Origin: an uncultured Clostridia bacterium
GTDB lineage: Bacteria; Bacillota; Clostridia; TANB77; CAG-465
NCBI GenBank assembly: GCA_949106495.1
Contig: CARYZD010000006.1
Location: 51,495 to 115,494, forward strand
Length of the DNA: 64,000 bases
Direction of reading: 5' to 3'
The notes below the pieces were generated by a model that was not told the DNA's origin, ran no database searches, and saw only the letters and a list, made by a program, of their open reading frames with translations. This document shows positions 23,084 to 30,448 of the stretch, piece after piece. The first letter of the stretch is position 1. Every line of letters begins with the position of its first letter. Both the position numbers and the translations under genes were made by a program.

Positions 23084-23407
23084 ATGGCAACGACAGTTGA
23101 ATATATAGAATATGTATGTGAGCAAATAAGAGAAATAGGTGATATTAGATATAAAAAAATGTTTGGAGAATATATGATCTATGTTAATGATAAACCAGTT
23201 GCAATTGTTTGTGACAATAATACATTTGTTAAAAAATTAGATTGTATAAAAGAATTAATGGAAAATGCAGAAGTTGGATTACCATATAATGGAGCAAAAG
23301 AACATTATATTTTAGATATAGATAATTCAGAATTTTGTAAAAATGTTTTAATAGAGATTGAAAAAGTTACCCCTGTTCCAAAACCTAGAAGAAAAAAGTT
23401 AAATTAA
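23084..23407 (+). CDS. TfoX/Sxy N-terminal domain protein
   Basis: A 107-residue protein with the TfoX_N fold signature: YIEYVCEQIREIGDIRYKKMFGEYMIYVNDKPVAIV is the typical N-terminal block, followed by Y-GAKEHYILD and a basic tail ending PKPRRKK. In Proteobacteria TfoX/Sxy promotes competence; the short Firmicutes homologues have unknown function and lack the C-terminal domain. It begins 23 bases after ecfT with AGGAGG upstream, so it may share its transcript. Confidence 0.8.
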   Translation: MATTVEYIEYVCEQIREIGDIRYKKMFGEYMIYVNDKPVAIVCDNNTFVKKLDCIKELMENAEVGLPYNGAKEHYILDIDNSEFCKNVLIEIEKVTPVPKPRRKKLN

Positions 23408-23511
23408 AATATTAAGGTGTACTAGACTAAACATATATTATGTGTTAATATAATAAAGGTATGTTATTACGATACTTTACTATTATTTTAAAATGAAGGA
23501 AGGAATAGTTT

Positions 23512-23976
23512 ATGAAAAAACAAATTATTATTTTATGGGTAGTTTTTGTAGTTTGTTTAGTTACAACTGTAGGATTATGGTTTGCAATGAACAATGTTAA
23601 TCCAGAATTTGAAGAAGTAAAAGTAACTGTTGTAAGTTCAGAAACAAAACAAGTTGTAAATAGAAAAACTGGTTCAAGAACTAACTTTTATGAAGTTAAA
23701 GTTAGATATGAAGGAGAAGTTTATGATTTAGGAAATCCACATAGTGCATATGAATATCCAGAAGGAAAAACAGTAAAAGCATATTTATCTAATGGAAAAT
23801 TATATGCAAATGAAGAAGGGGTAAAAACAGCGACTCCAGTAGCAAAAATATATTTTGGTTTCTTATTTGCGACTTTTGGAATGTTAATGTTTGCTTCAAT
23901 TCAAACATCTAAACTAAGTCAAAAAAATAAAGAAGAAAAAGAAGCTAAAATTAAAGAAGAAACTAAAGTAAACTAA
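23512..23976 (+). CDS. Hypothetical membrane protein with extracytoplasmic beta domain
   Basis: A 154-residue protein: N-terminal helix (about 4-26), an extracytoplasmic domain (about 30-105, with VTVVSSETKQVVNRKTGSR and FYEVKVRYEGEVYDLG, reminiscent of DUF3592 proteins), a second helix (about 107-128) and a Lys/Glu-rich cytoplasmic tail. GAAGGAAGG precedes the ATG. No function is known, and the DUF3592 similarity is weak. Confidence 0.55.
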   Translation: MKKQIIILWVVFVVCLVTTVGLWFAMNNVNPEFEEVKVTVVSSETKQVVNRKTGSRTNFYEVKVRYEGEVYDLGNPHSAYEYPEGKTVKAYLSNGKLYANEEGVKTATPVAKIYFGFLFATFGMLMFASIQTSKLSQKNKEEKEAKIKEETKVN

Positions 23977-24000
23977 AGTAGAAGAATAATAATTTATATA

Positions 24001-24034
24001 AAGCAGATAACTTATTGCAAGTTATCTGCTTTTG
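24001..24034 (+). terminator. Intrinsic terminator
   Basis: A 13-bp perfect stem (AAGCAGATAACTT / AAGTTATCTGCTT) with a 5-base loop and a short T run. Confidence 0.85.
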
Positions 24035-24069
24035 TGATATTCTATTGTAAAATAGGAGTGTGATTATTT

Positions 24070-24297
24070 ATGGGTAATAAGGTTGAAGGAGAAAATACAG
24101 AGCAAGAAAATTATATTGGAATGGGAATAAGCCTTGGAATGTGTTTTGGAGTAGCAATAGGTATTGCGATAGGAAGTTTTTTAAATAATATTCCTATATG
24201 TATGTGTTTTGGAATTGGTATAGGCATGTGTGTAGGAATGGGAATAGGCGCTTGCATAAAAAGTAGAAAAGAAGAAAAAGACGAAGAAAATGATTAA
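24070..24297 (+). CDS. Small glycine-zipper membrane protein
   Basis: A 75-residue protein in which residues 16-62 are two membrane helices built from alternating Gly and Ile/Met/Cys (MGISLGMCFGVAIGIAIGSF and MCFGIGIGMCVGMGIGACI). This is a glycine-zipper pattern that favours tight helix packing or oligomerisation. The ends are acidic and basic/acidic. GGAGTG lies upstream. Small glycine-zipper proteins range from structural membrane proteins to pore-formers; nothing here decides between them. Confidence 0.6.
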   Translation: MGNKVEGENTEQENYIGMGISLGMCFGVAIGIAIGSFLNNIPICMCFGIGIGMCVGMGIGACIKSRKEEKDEEND

Positions 24298-24302
24298 AAA
24301 AG

Positions 24303-24326
24303 ATGCAACTTTTAAGTTGCATTTTT
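24303..24326 (+). terminator. Intrinsic terminator
   Basis: ATGCAACTT / AAGTTGCAT, a 9-bp inverted repeat with a minimal centre, ending in five T, 6 bases after the glycine-zipper gene. Confidence 0.7.
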
Positions 24327-24397
24327 AAATTGCTACTTAAAATTGGTAGAAATTGTGTTAAAATAAAGCTAGAATTTAACTGAAAGGAGGAAGTCTA

Positions 24398-25321
24398 GTG
24401 AAGTTTGGAGATAATTTGAGAAATTTAAGAAAAATAAAAAAGATATCACAAGAAAAATTAGCAGAGAAGATTGGAGTAACCAGACAAAGTGTTTCAAAGT
24501 GGGAATGTGGTGAAGCATATCCTGAGATGGATAATATTTTAAAACTTTGTGATATTTTTCATTGTAAAATTAATGATTTAGTACATGAGGATTTAATAGA
24601 TATTGATTCATTAGACGAAGATGTGAAAATGAGTATAGTTAAATTCAAAAAAGAAAAACAAAAAAAGATGAAGACACTAAGTAAAGCAATTTATATTACA
24701 GCAAGAATATGTAAAATATGTGTGTTAATTGGAATTGTTTGTGTTGCACTTACAATGATTATAACACCAGTTTTAACAAGTAATATTAAAGTAGGTGAAA
24801 ATAACACAGTAAAAATATTTGGTCAAAATATTGAATATCAAAGAAAAGATGTAGAAATTATTATCAAAGATAATATTGGAGAATATCAAGTGTCTAATGT
24901 CAGTGAAGTAGAAGCTTTAAATAAAGTTATAGATAAGCTAGAAAATATGTCTATGTTATCATTAACAATTTTTAGTGAAATTGCTTTTAGTACATTAATA
25001 ATAGCTTTAGTACTTATGTATTTAGTATTTAAAAATTTGGAACATTTATTTATAAATATTCATAATGGAGAAACACCATTTACACTTGAGAATGTAAAAT
25101 ATATAAAAATAATTGCATTTTTAATGATTGCTGTAATAATAATTCCAAATATTTTAGGTATATTTGCTGAAATTATAATAGGACAAGATTTAAATATTGG
25201 ATTTGAAATGTTTGATTTAATTTATATTTTATTCCTATTTACTATGGCATATATTTTTGAATATGGTTATGAAATACAATTAGATTCAAAAGGGAAAATG
25301 TATGGTGAAGAAAATGAATAA
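24398..25321 (+). CDS. XRE family regulator with DUF2975-like membrane domain
   Basis: A 307-residue protein. Residues 1-60 are a helix-turn-helix (ISQEKLAEKIGVTRQSVSKWECGEAYPEMDN). The rest has four hydrophobic segments (about 106-130, 195-218, 240-262, 272-288) with an extracytoplasmic domain at about 130-190 and an end (IFEYGYEIQLDSKG) typical of DUF2975 proteins, which otherwise occur next to a separate XRE gene. Here the regulator and the membrane protein are one polypeptide. The start codon is GTG behind AAAGGAGG. It overlaps the next small gene by up to 20 bases. Confidence 0.8.
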   Translation: MKFGDNLRNLRKIKKISQEKLAEKIGVTRQSVSKWECGEAYPEMDNILKLCDIFHCKINDLVHEDLIDIDSLDEDVKMSIVKFKKEKQKKMKTLSKAIYITARICKICVLIGIVCVALTMIITPVLTSNIKVGENNTVKIFGQNIEYQRKDVEIIIKDNIGEYQVSNVSEVEALNKVIDKLENMSMLSLTIFSEIAFSTLIIALVLMYLVFKNLEHLFINIHNGETPFTLENVKYIKIIAFLMIAVIIIPNILGIFAEIIIGQDLNIGFEMFDLIYILFLFTMAYIFEYGYEIQLDSKGKMYGEENE

Positions 25322-25568
25322 AAGTGGTTTTATTCAAGAACTTAAAAATAAAACAAAGTTAACTAATGAAAATTGTATTATAGTAAATGATATTTTAGAG
25401 GATAACTTTATTATTGGTAAAAATAATAAAGAAAGTCTAATAAATATGATAAAAGAGAAATTATATATAAGTGAAACAGAGGCAGAAAATATATATGAGA
25501 TAGCAATAAATATAATAGTTGAAGAAATAAAATATAAAATTAAACATCCATTTAAATCTAAAGATTAA
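25302..25568 (+). CDS. Small hypothetical protein coupled to the XRE-DUF2975 gene
   Basis: An 88-residue acidic/basic helical protein: MNKSGFIQELKNKTKLTNENCIIVNDILEDN, then a second helical half and a basic tail KIKHPFKSKD. The N-terminal half faintly resembles the helical part of HU-like proteins, but the DNA-binding arm is missing. The start could be 25302 or the ATG at 25314, which has GGTGAAG upstream; both lie inside the end of the XRE gene. I do not assign a function. A terminator follows at 25573. Confidence 0.6.
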   Translation: MVKKMNKSGFIQELKNKTKLTNENCIIVNDILEDNFIIGKNNKESLINMIKEKLYISETEAENIYEIAINIIVEEIKYKIKHPFKSKD

Positions 25569-25572
25569 TTTT

Positions 25573-25608
25573 AAAAGAAGTGATTATTGTAACATAGACA
25601 CTTCTTTT
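25573..25608 (+). terminator. Intrinsic terminator
   Basis: A 10-bp stem (AAAAGAAGTG / CACTTCTTTT) with a 16-base loop, followed by ATTTTTTT. Confidence 0.75.
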
Positions 25609-25651
25609 ATTTTTTTATATCTATTGAAATTTTATTATTTTTAAAATATAA

Positions 25652-25702
25652 TTGACAAAAATAAATTAATATAGTATTATTGTATTATGCAAGTAATACA
25701 AT
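25652..25702 (+). promoter_or_regulatory. Promoter and GntR operator of the second GntR-ABC operon
   Basis: TTGACA (25652-25657) and TATTAT (25675-25680) are 17 bp apart. Overlapping the -10 and the start site is a perfect inverted repeat ATTGTATTA - 6 bases - TAATACAAT (25679-25702), a different sequence from the operator at 19107, so the two GntR repressors should not cross-regulate. Confidence 0.8.
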
Positions 25703-25719
25703 GAAGAAAGGAAAGATTT

Positions 25720-26085
25720 ATGGATTATATTTTTGATAATGAAAGGCCAATTTATATTCAATTAGTTGAAAAAATTAGAATTGAGATTGTTTCAGGAAAA
25801 CTAAAGCAAGGAGAAAGATTGCCTTCAGTAAGAGAGCTAGCACTTATTGTAAGGGTTAATCCTAATACAATGCAAAAGGCTTTAGTGGAATTGGAAAATC
25901 AAGGTTTAGTATATACAGAAAGAACAAATGGTAAATTTGTTACTAATAATTCAGAATTAATTTTAAATATAAAAAAAGAATTGGCAAGAGAAAAAGTAAC
26001 TAAATTTTTAGATGATATGAAAAATATAGGCATAACTCACGACGAAGCAGTAACATACTTGCAAGAGTTAGGAGGAAGCAAATAG
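25720..26085 (+). CDS. GntR family regulator (YtrA subfamily)
   Basis: A 121-residue regulator with a winged helix (IYIQLVEKIRIEIVSGKL, LPSVRELALIVRVNPNTMQKALVELE) and a short C-terminal dimerisation segment (FLDDMKNIGITHDEAVTYLQEL), typical of the YtrA subfamily. It probably represses its own operon through the palindrome at 25679-25702. GAAAGGAAAG precedes the ATG. Its TAG stop shares its last base with the GTG start of the ATPase gene. Confidence 0.92.
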   Translation: MDYIFDNERPIYIQLVEKIRIEIVSGKLKQGERLPSVRELALIVRVNPNTMQKALVELENQGLVYTERTNGKFVTNNSELILNIKKELAREKVTKFLDDMKNIGITHDEAVTYLQELGGSK

Positions 26086-26780
26086 TGGAGTTGTTAGAAT
26101 GTAATAATCTATGTAAGAGGTTTGATAACAAAAACATCATTAAAGATATCAATTTGAAAATACCTAGAGGAAAAATAGTAGGACTATTAGGTAAAAATGG
26201 TGCTGGGAAAACAACATTAATAAAACTAATTAATGATTTATTGACACCTACAAAAGGTGAAATATTAATAAATGGAGAAAAACCTGGAATTGAATCTAAG
26301 AAAGTTATTTCATATTTACCAGAAAGAACATATTTAGACAAAGAAATGACTATAAAACAGGTTATAGTATATTTTGAAGAATTTTATGATAATTTTGATT
26401 CTAAAAAAGCGATAAAGTTATTAAATGACTTAAATTTGGATATTAATATTAAGATATCTAAAATGTCAAAAGGAATGCAAGAAAAACTTCAGTTAATTCT
26501 TGTTATGAGTAGAGAGGCAGAACTTTATATTTTAGATGAACCACTAGGAGGAGTTGATCCAGCAACTAGAGACTATATATTAGATACAATACTTTCTAAT
26601 TTTAGTGAAGGAGCAAGTGTAATAATTTCTACACATTTAATTTCAGATATTGAAAGAATATTAGATGAAGTTATTTTTATGAATAATGGAGAAATTATAC
26701 TTACTTCTCAAGCAGATGAATTAAGAAATAAAGAAAATTCATCTATTGATGAAATATTTAGGAGGTATTTTAAATGTTAA
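26085..26780 (+). CDS. ABC transporter ATP-binding protein
   Basis: A 231-residue ATPase with a GTG start inside the GntR stop codon and GGAGG 9 bases upstream. Walker A GKNGAGKTT, signature KMSKGMQEKLQ, Walker B LYILDEPLGGVDPATRD and switch His in STHLISDIE are all present. It is a compact ATPase without the C-terminal extension of its counterpart at 19525. The permease gene overlaps it by 7 bases. Confidence 0.92.
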   Translation: MELLECNNLCKRFDNKNIIKDINLKIPRGKIVGLLGKNGAGKTTLIKLINDLLTPTKGEILINGEKPGIESKKVISYLPERTYLDKEMTIKQVIVYFEEFYDNFDSKKAIKLLNDLNLDINIKISKMSKGMQEKLQLILVMSREAELYILDEPLGGVDPATRDYILDTILSNFSEGASVIISTHLISDIERILDEVIFMNNGEIILTSQADELRNKENSSIDEIFRRYFKC

Positions 26781-27565
26781 GAAAATTAATAAAGTATGAT
26801 TTAAAATGGGTATATAAAGTGGTATTAGTTTTTTATGCTTTAACATTTATTTTTTCTGGAATAGGAAGAGCACTAAAATTTATTAATAATTCAGTTATTT
26901 TTTCTGTTGTTTCTGGAATATCAATTTCAATCGCTATATCAATGATGGTAAGTAGTTTAATAAATTGTATTATGAGATTATGGGCAAGATTTGTTAGAAA
27001 TGTATATAAAGATGAATCCTATCTTATACATACACTTCCAGTGAGTAAGAATAAAATATATATTGCTAAAGTTTTATCTGCTATTATAACATTGTTTACA
27101 ACATTTGTTGTTATAATTTCATGTTTATTTATATGTTTTTATTCAAAAACAAATATAGGAATTTTAAAGTCTGCATTAGAACTTGCAGCTTCAACTTATG
27201 ATATAACAGTAATAGGACTTGTGTTATTAATATGTTTGGTAATATTTTTAGAAATTTTATTTGTGGTTTTAATAGGTTATTCAGCAATAATATTAGGTCA
27301 TCAATTTAATACAGGAAAAATGATAAAAACTATTGTATTAGGTGTATCGTTTTATTTGGCGACTCAAACAGCAAGTTTATTTTTTGTATTTTTACTAGGA
27401 TTAGTTAATTCTAAAATTATGAATTTAATTAATACTACTGATATAATAAATGTAGATGCAATAAAGGCTGTTATGTGTTTAGGAATACTAATATATATAA
27501 TTTATATAATTTTTTATTATTTTCTTGGAAAGAAATCATTTGAAAAAGGTGTAAATGTTGAATAA
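26774..27565 (+). CDS. ABC transporter permease
   Basis: A 263-residue membrane protein with about six hydrophobic segments, partner of the ATPase encoded upstream (7-base overlap, AGGAGG site inside the ATPase gene). The cytoplasmic loop DESYLIHTLPVSKNKIYIAKVL resembles the coupling loop of ABC-2 permeases. It is the last gene of the second GntR-ABC operon, and an insertion sequence now splits the terminator that follows it. Confidence 0.82.
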   Translation: MLRKLIKYDLKWVYKVVLVFYALTFIFSGIGRALKFINNSVIFSVVSGISISIAISMMVSSLINCIMRLWARFVRNVYKDESYLIHTLPVSKNKIYIAKVLSAIITLFTTFVVIISCLFICFYSKTNIGILKSALELAASTYDITVIGLVLLICLVIFLEILFVVLIGYSAIILGHQFNTGKMIKTIVLGVSFYLATQTASLFFVFLLGLVNSKIMNLINTTDIINVDAIKAVMCLGILIYIIYIIFYYFLGKKSFEKGVNVE

Positions 27566-27570
27566 AATAT

Positions 27571-27588
27571 AAAGAGAGTAATTATTTG
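27571..27588 (+). terminator. 5' arm of an intrinsic terminator split by the insertion sequence
   Basis: AAAGAGAGTAATTAT (27571-27585) plus the loop TTG (27586-27588). Its exact complement lies on the far side of the element at 29015-29029. Removing the element restores a 15-bp perfect hairpin with loop TTG followed by a T run, i.e. the normal terminator of the GntR-ABC operon. Confidence 0.85.
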
Positions 27589-27612
27589 TGAAGTGAACCC
27601 AAAAAGTTGGAC
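27589..27612. repeat. Left terminal inverted repeat of the insertion sequence
   Basis: Starts TGAAGTGAACCC and matches the reverse complement of 28988-29011 at 22 of 24 positions. Confidence 0.88.
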
Positions 27613-27619
27613 ACTTTAA

Positions 27620-28475
27620 TTAAGCTAACTTTTGAAAATGAGTTCTGTAATTTACAGGACTCATTTTTAATCTGCTTTTTATCCTGCTATTATTATAATA
27701 TTTTATATATTCATGAATATCTTTTTCTAACTCATCTATTGTTTTATATTCATTTATATAGAACAATTCTGATTTTAATATTCCAAAAAAGTTTTCAGCT
27801 ACAGAGTTATCTATACAATTTCCCTTTCTTGACATGCTTTGTATAATTCCTTTTTTCTTTAACTTGGCTTGATATTGCCATCCTTGATCCGAATGTAGTA
27901 TTAGATTTGTATTGTTAGGGATTTTCTTAAAAGCTTTTTTTAGCATATCTAATATTTGATTAAAATTAGGATGTTTAGATAAATTGTAACTTACAATTTC
28001 ACCATTATACAAATCTACTATTGGAGAAAGATATATTTTTTCTTCATTTACTTTAAATTCTGTAACATCTGTAACCCATTTTTGATTTGGCTTATTTGCT
28101 TTAAAATCTCTGTTTAGTATGTTATCCGCAATTTTACCAATAGTTCCCTTATATGAACTATATTTTCTTTTCTTGCGTATAACTGGCCTTTAGATTTAAA
28201 ACACTCATTAATTTTCTAACTGTTTTATGATTTATCTTTAAATTATATGTATTTACTAATTCTAAAGTTATTCTTCTATATCCATATCTGCCTTTATTTT
28301 CATTGTATATTTTATTTATTAATCCTTTTATATCTTTATATTTATCTTGCTTTTTTAAGCTATTTAAGATGTAATAATATGTACTTTTAGAAATATTTGC
28401 TAACTTTAGTAATGCTGTAAACTTAAATTCTTGCCTTAATTCACTTACAGCAATTACTTTTTCTTGTTTTGTTGG
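27620..28475 (-). pseudogene. IS3 OrfB transposase (DDE), frameshifted
   Basis: The minus strand encodes an rve-type DDE transposase in two frames. The N-terminal part (frame -1 to the end of OrfA) reads KVIAVSELRQEFKFTALLKL through RYGYRRITLELV to KLMSVLNLKA and then stops. The catalytic part continues in the next frame from RKKRKYSSYKG, with the three acidic residues in KWVTDVTEF, LHSDQGWQY and NFFGILKSEL. A single extra base near 28180-28190 (at GGCC) explains the shift. IS3 programmed frameshifting occurs between OrfA and OrfB, not here, so this is a disabling mutation. The stop codon is at 27620. Confidence 0.85.
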
Positions 28476-28954
28476 TTGTTCCTTTGCTGAACTAAGGCTT
28501 GTAATTTTTTTAAGTATGCTACTTCCATCCTTAATCTTTGGTTTTCTGCTATTAAATCTTCCTCAACTTCTTTAGATAATTTTTTACTATTTTTACCCAT
28601 GTTTAATTTTCTTCCACGACGTTCTGTAAAAAGTCCTTGTGGTCCTTCCTCATAATATATTCTCTCCCAATTAGAAACTAAAGTTGCACCAGCAAGTTTA
28701 AAATGTATTGCAGTTTCTGTACAAGAAAGATTATTTTTATGCATGTATTCTACCACATTTAGTTTAAAATTACCATCATAAATTATTCTATTTCTTTTTA
28801 AACCTTCTTTTCCAAATCTTTCATATTTTCTTACCCATGAGTAAATGGGTGTTTCAGCTATATTATACTTTTTAGCAATATATCTATAACTTGTATTTCC
28901 TTTTAAATATTCCTTTATAATTTTTAATTTAAATTCTTCACTATATTTAGACAT
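28454..28954 (-). CDS. IS3 family OrfA (helix-turn-helix protein)
   Basis: A 166-residue OrfA of the IS150 type, with two helix-turn-helix units (KYSEEFKLKIIKEYLKG and FKLNVVEYMHKNNLSCTETAIHF) and a C-terminal leucine-zipper-like coiled coil (KLSKEVEEDLIAENQRLRMEVAYLKKL). It binds the terminal repeats and, by -1 frameshifting in the A-rich end (AAGAAAAAG), would normally make the OrfAB transposase. It is intact, but its OrfB partner is broken. Confidence 0.88.
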   Translation of the reverse strand: MSKYSEEFKLKIIKEYLKGNTSYRYIAKKYNIAETPIYSWVRKYERFGKEGLKRNRIIYDGNFKLNVVEYMHKNNLSCTETAIHFKLAGATLVSNWERIYYEEGPQGLFTERRGRKLNMGKNSKKLSKEVEEDLIAENQRLRMEVAYLKKLQALVQQRNNQQNKKK

Positions 28955-28987
28955 AAAATATGCACCTCCAAATGTTGTCTAACTTTC

Positions 28988-29011
28988 GTCCAACATTTGG
29001 GGTTCACTTCA
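28988..29011. repeat. Right terminal inverted repeat of the insertion sequence
   Basis: Reverse complement begins TGAAGTGAACCC and pairs with 27589-27612 at 22 of 24 positions; the 3-bp target repeat TTG follows. Confidence 0.88.
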
Positions 29012-29014
29012 TTG

Positions 29015-29031
29015 ATAATTACTCTCTTTTG
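29015..29031 (+). terminator. 3' arm of the terminator split by the insertion sequence
   Basis: ATAATTACTCTCTTT (29015-29029) is the exact reverse complement of 27571-27585 and is followed by T and GTG. It can no longer pair at useful distance with its 5' arm. Confidence 0.85.
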
Positions 29032-29068
29032 TGATATATTTGATATACAATAGAAAGGTAAATTTACT

Positions 29069-29404
29069 ATGAATAATAAAGAATATTTAAGAAAAAAAGT
29101 TTATGTAAAAATTGATAGATGTATGGGAAGTAAACATCCAAAACATAATTTTATATATCCAGTAAATTATGGTTATGTTCCAGGTACAATAAGTGGAGAT
29201 GGAGAAGAGCTTGATTGTTATATTTTAGGTGTGTTTGAACCAATAAAAGAATTTGAGGGAATTTGTATTGCAATATTAAATAGAACTAATGATAATGATG
29301 ATAAACTAATAATTGTTCCAGAAGGCAAAGATTATAGTGATGAAGCAATTAATGCTTTAACAGAATTTCAAGAGAGATTTTTTGAACATATTATAATTAG
29401 ATAA
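29069..29404 (+). CDS. Inorganic pyrophosphatase-like protein (short family I variant)
   Basis: A 111-residue protein aligned with the core of family I soluble pyrophosphatase: VKIDR, NFIYPVNYGYVPGTISGDGEELDCYILG resembles the metal-binding centre, in which the classical block reads GDGDPLDVLVL; here DP is replaced by EE and the second Asp is kept. At 111 residues it is much shorter than family I enzymes (about 175) and ends after an added FQERFFEHIIIR helix. It may have another phosphate-ester substrate or be inactive as a pyrophosphatase. AAAGG lies upstream. Confidence 0.65.
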   Translation: MNNKEYLRKKVYVKIDRCMGSKHPKHNFIYPVNYGYVPGTISGDGEELDCYILGVFEPIKEFEGICIAILNRTNDNDDKLIIVPEGKDYSDEAINALTEFQERFFEHIIIR

Positions 29405-29432
29405 TTATTTTAAAAGGAGCTAATATCAGATT

Positions 29433-30086
29433 ATGAAAATAAATATTAATAATGTAAATATTAATTATGAGGTATATGGAGAAGGTACACCTATAATATT
29501 ACTTCATGGAAATAGTGAAAATCATTTGATTTTTGATAAATTAATAGAAAAATTAAAAGAAAAGTATAAAGTATATGCTATAGATAGTAGATGTCATGGA
29601 GAAAGTGATAATACAGAGGAAATAAATTATGAATTAATGGCAGAAGATACTATAGAATTTATTAAAAAATTAAATATAGATAGACCAATATTATACGGAT
29701 TTAGTGATGGTGGTATAATAGGACTTCTTATTGCGATAAAAGAACCTAATTTACTTTCAAAACTTATTATAAGTGGAGCAAATTTAAATCCTAAAGGTAT
29801 GAAAAAATCAATGTTATTTTTTTCAAAAGTGTGCTACTTTTTTACAAAAAATAAATTATTTAAAATAATGGTTAAAGAGCCAAATATTTCAATAGACGAG
29901 CTAAATAAAATAGTGATACCAACAATTGTACTTGCTGGTGAAAAAGATGCTATTTTAAAGGAACATACAGAATTAATAGCAAGTTCTATAAAGACAAGTA
30001 CACTTGAAATAATATCTAATGAAAATCATGGGAGTTATATTATTCATAGTGATAAAATATATGAAATTATCCAAAAATATATTTAG
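29433..30086 (+). CDS. Alpha/beta hydrolase
   Basis: A 217-residue cytoplasmic alpha/beta hydrolase of the 2-succinyl-6-hydroxy-2,4-cyclohexadiene-carboxylate synthase/esterase type. The oxyanion motif LLHGNSEN (about 23-30), nucleophile elbow YGFSDGG (Ser near 94), catalytic Asp in LAGEKDAILKEHT and His in NENHGSY form a full triad. It is shorter than most relatives, with a reduced lid. AAAAGGAG lies upstream; the membrane protein gene follows 11 bases after its stop codon, so it is probably co-transcribed from 29069 to deoC. Confidence 0.82.
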   Translation: MKININNVNINYEVYGEGTPIILLHGNSENHLIFDKLIEKLKEKYKVYAIDSRCHGESDNTEEINYELMAEDTIEFIKKLNIDRPILYGFSDGGIIGLLIAIKEPNLLSKLIISGANLNPKGMKKSMLFFSKVCYFFTKNKLFKIMVKEPNISIDELNKIVIPTIVLAGEKDAILKEHTELIASSIKTSTLEIISNENHGSYIIHSDKIYEIIQKYI

Positions 30087-30097
30087 GGAGGTATTAT

Positions 30098-30427
30098 ATG
30101 AAAAGGTATATTAAAGAAATTATTATAATAATTATTCAATTATTTATGTTTTATATTTTTCCATTATTTGCAGGTCCAACAGATGCAATGGGAATGGTAT
30201 TATTAATTTTAATTATAACATTTATTTTATCTGTTATAATTGCAAGTATATCAAAAGAAAAAATAAAATATTTATATCCACTAATTGTAGCAATAGTATT
30301 TATACCATCTGTATGGATATATTATAATGAGTCAGCATTAATTCATTCAATTTGGTATTTAGTAGATAGTGCGTTAGCTTGTGCAATTGGTACAATTATA
30401 TTTAAATTGAGTACTAAGATAAAATAG
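30098..30427 (+). CDS. Hypothetical four-helix membrane protein
   Basis: A 109-residue hydrophobic protein with about four membrane helices (about 6-24, 30-50, 57-76, 84-104). GGGAGG lies before the ATG. It sits between a hydrolase and deoC in a short-spaced run of genes. No family recognised. Confidence 0.6.
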   Translation: MKRYIKEIIIIIIQLFMFYIFPLFAGPTDAMGMVLLILIITFILSVIIASISKEKIKYLYPLIVAIVFIPSVWIYYNESALIHSIWYLVDSALACAIGTIIFKLSTKIK

Positions 30428-30448
30428 AGATATATGGAGGAGTAATAT

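Larger units (their letters stand above)
27589..29011 (-). mobile_element. IS3 family (IS150-like) insertion sequence
   Basis: A 1423-bp element bounded by 24-bp imperfect terminal inverted repeats with 22 matches (27589-27612 and 28988-29011, both beginning TGAAGTGAACCC) and flanked by a 3-bp direct repeat TTG (27586-27588, 29012-29014), the target duplication size expected for IS3. It encodes OrfA and OrfB on the minus strand in the usual -1 frame relation. OrfB is broken by a mid-gene frameshift, so this copy probably cannot transpose by itself. It has landed in the loop of a terminator. Confidence 0.92.

Noticed and set aside
27607..27846. A + strand 79-codon frame at the left end of the insertion sequence
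   Set aside because: It is antisense to the OrfB transposase and has no family features.
28454..28500. Interpreting the mid-OrfB frame change as the programmed IS3 frameshift
   Set aside because: The programmed -1 shift site is at the OrfA end (AAGAAAAAG near 28460); the second change lies about 280 bases further into OrfB and has no slippery sequence, so it is a mutation.
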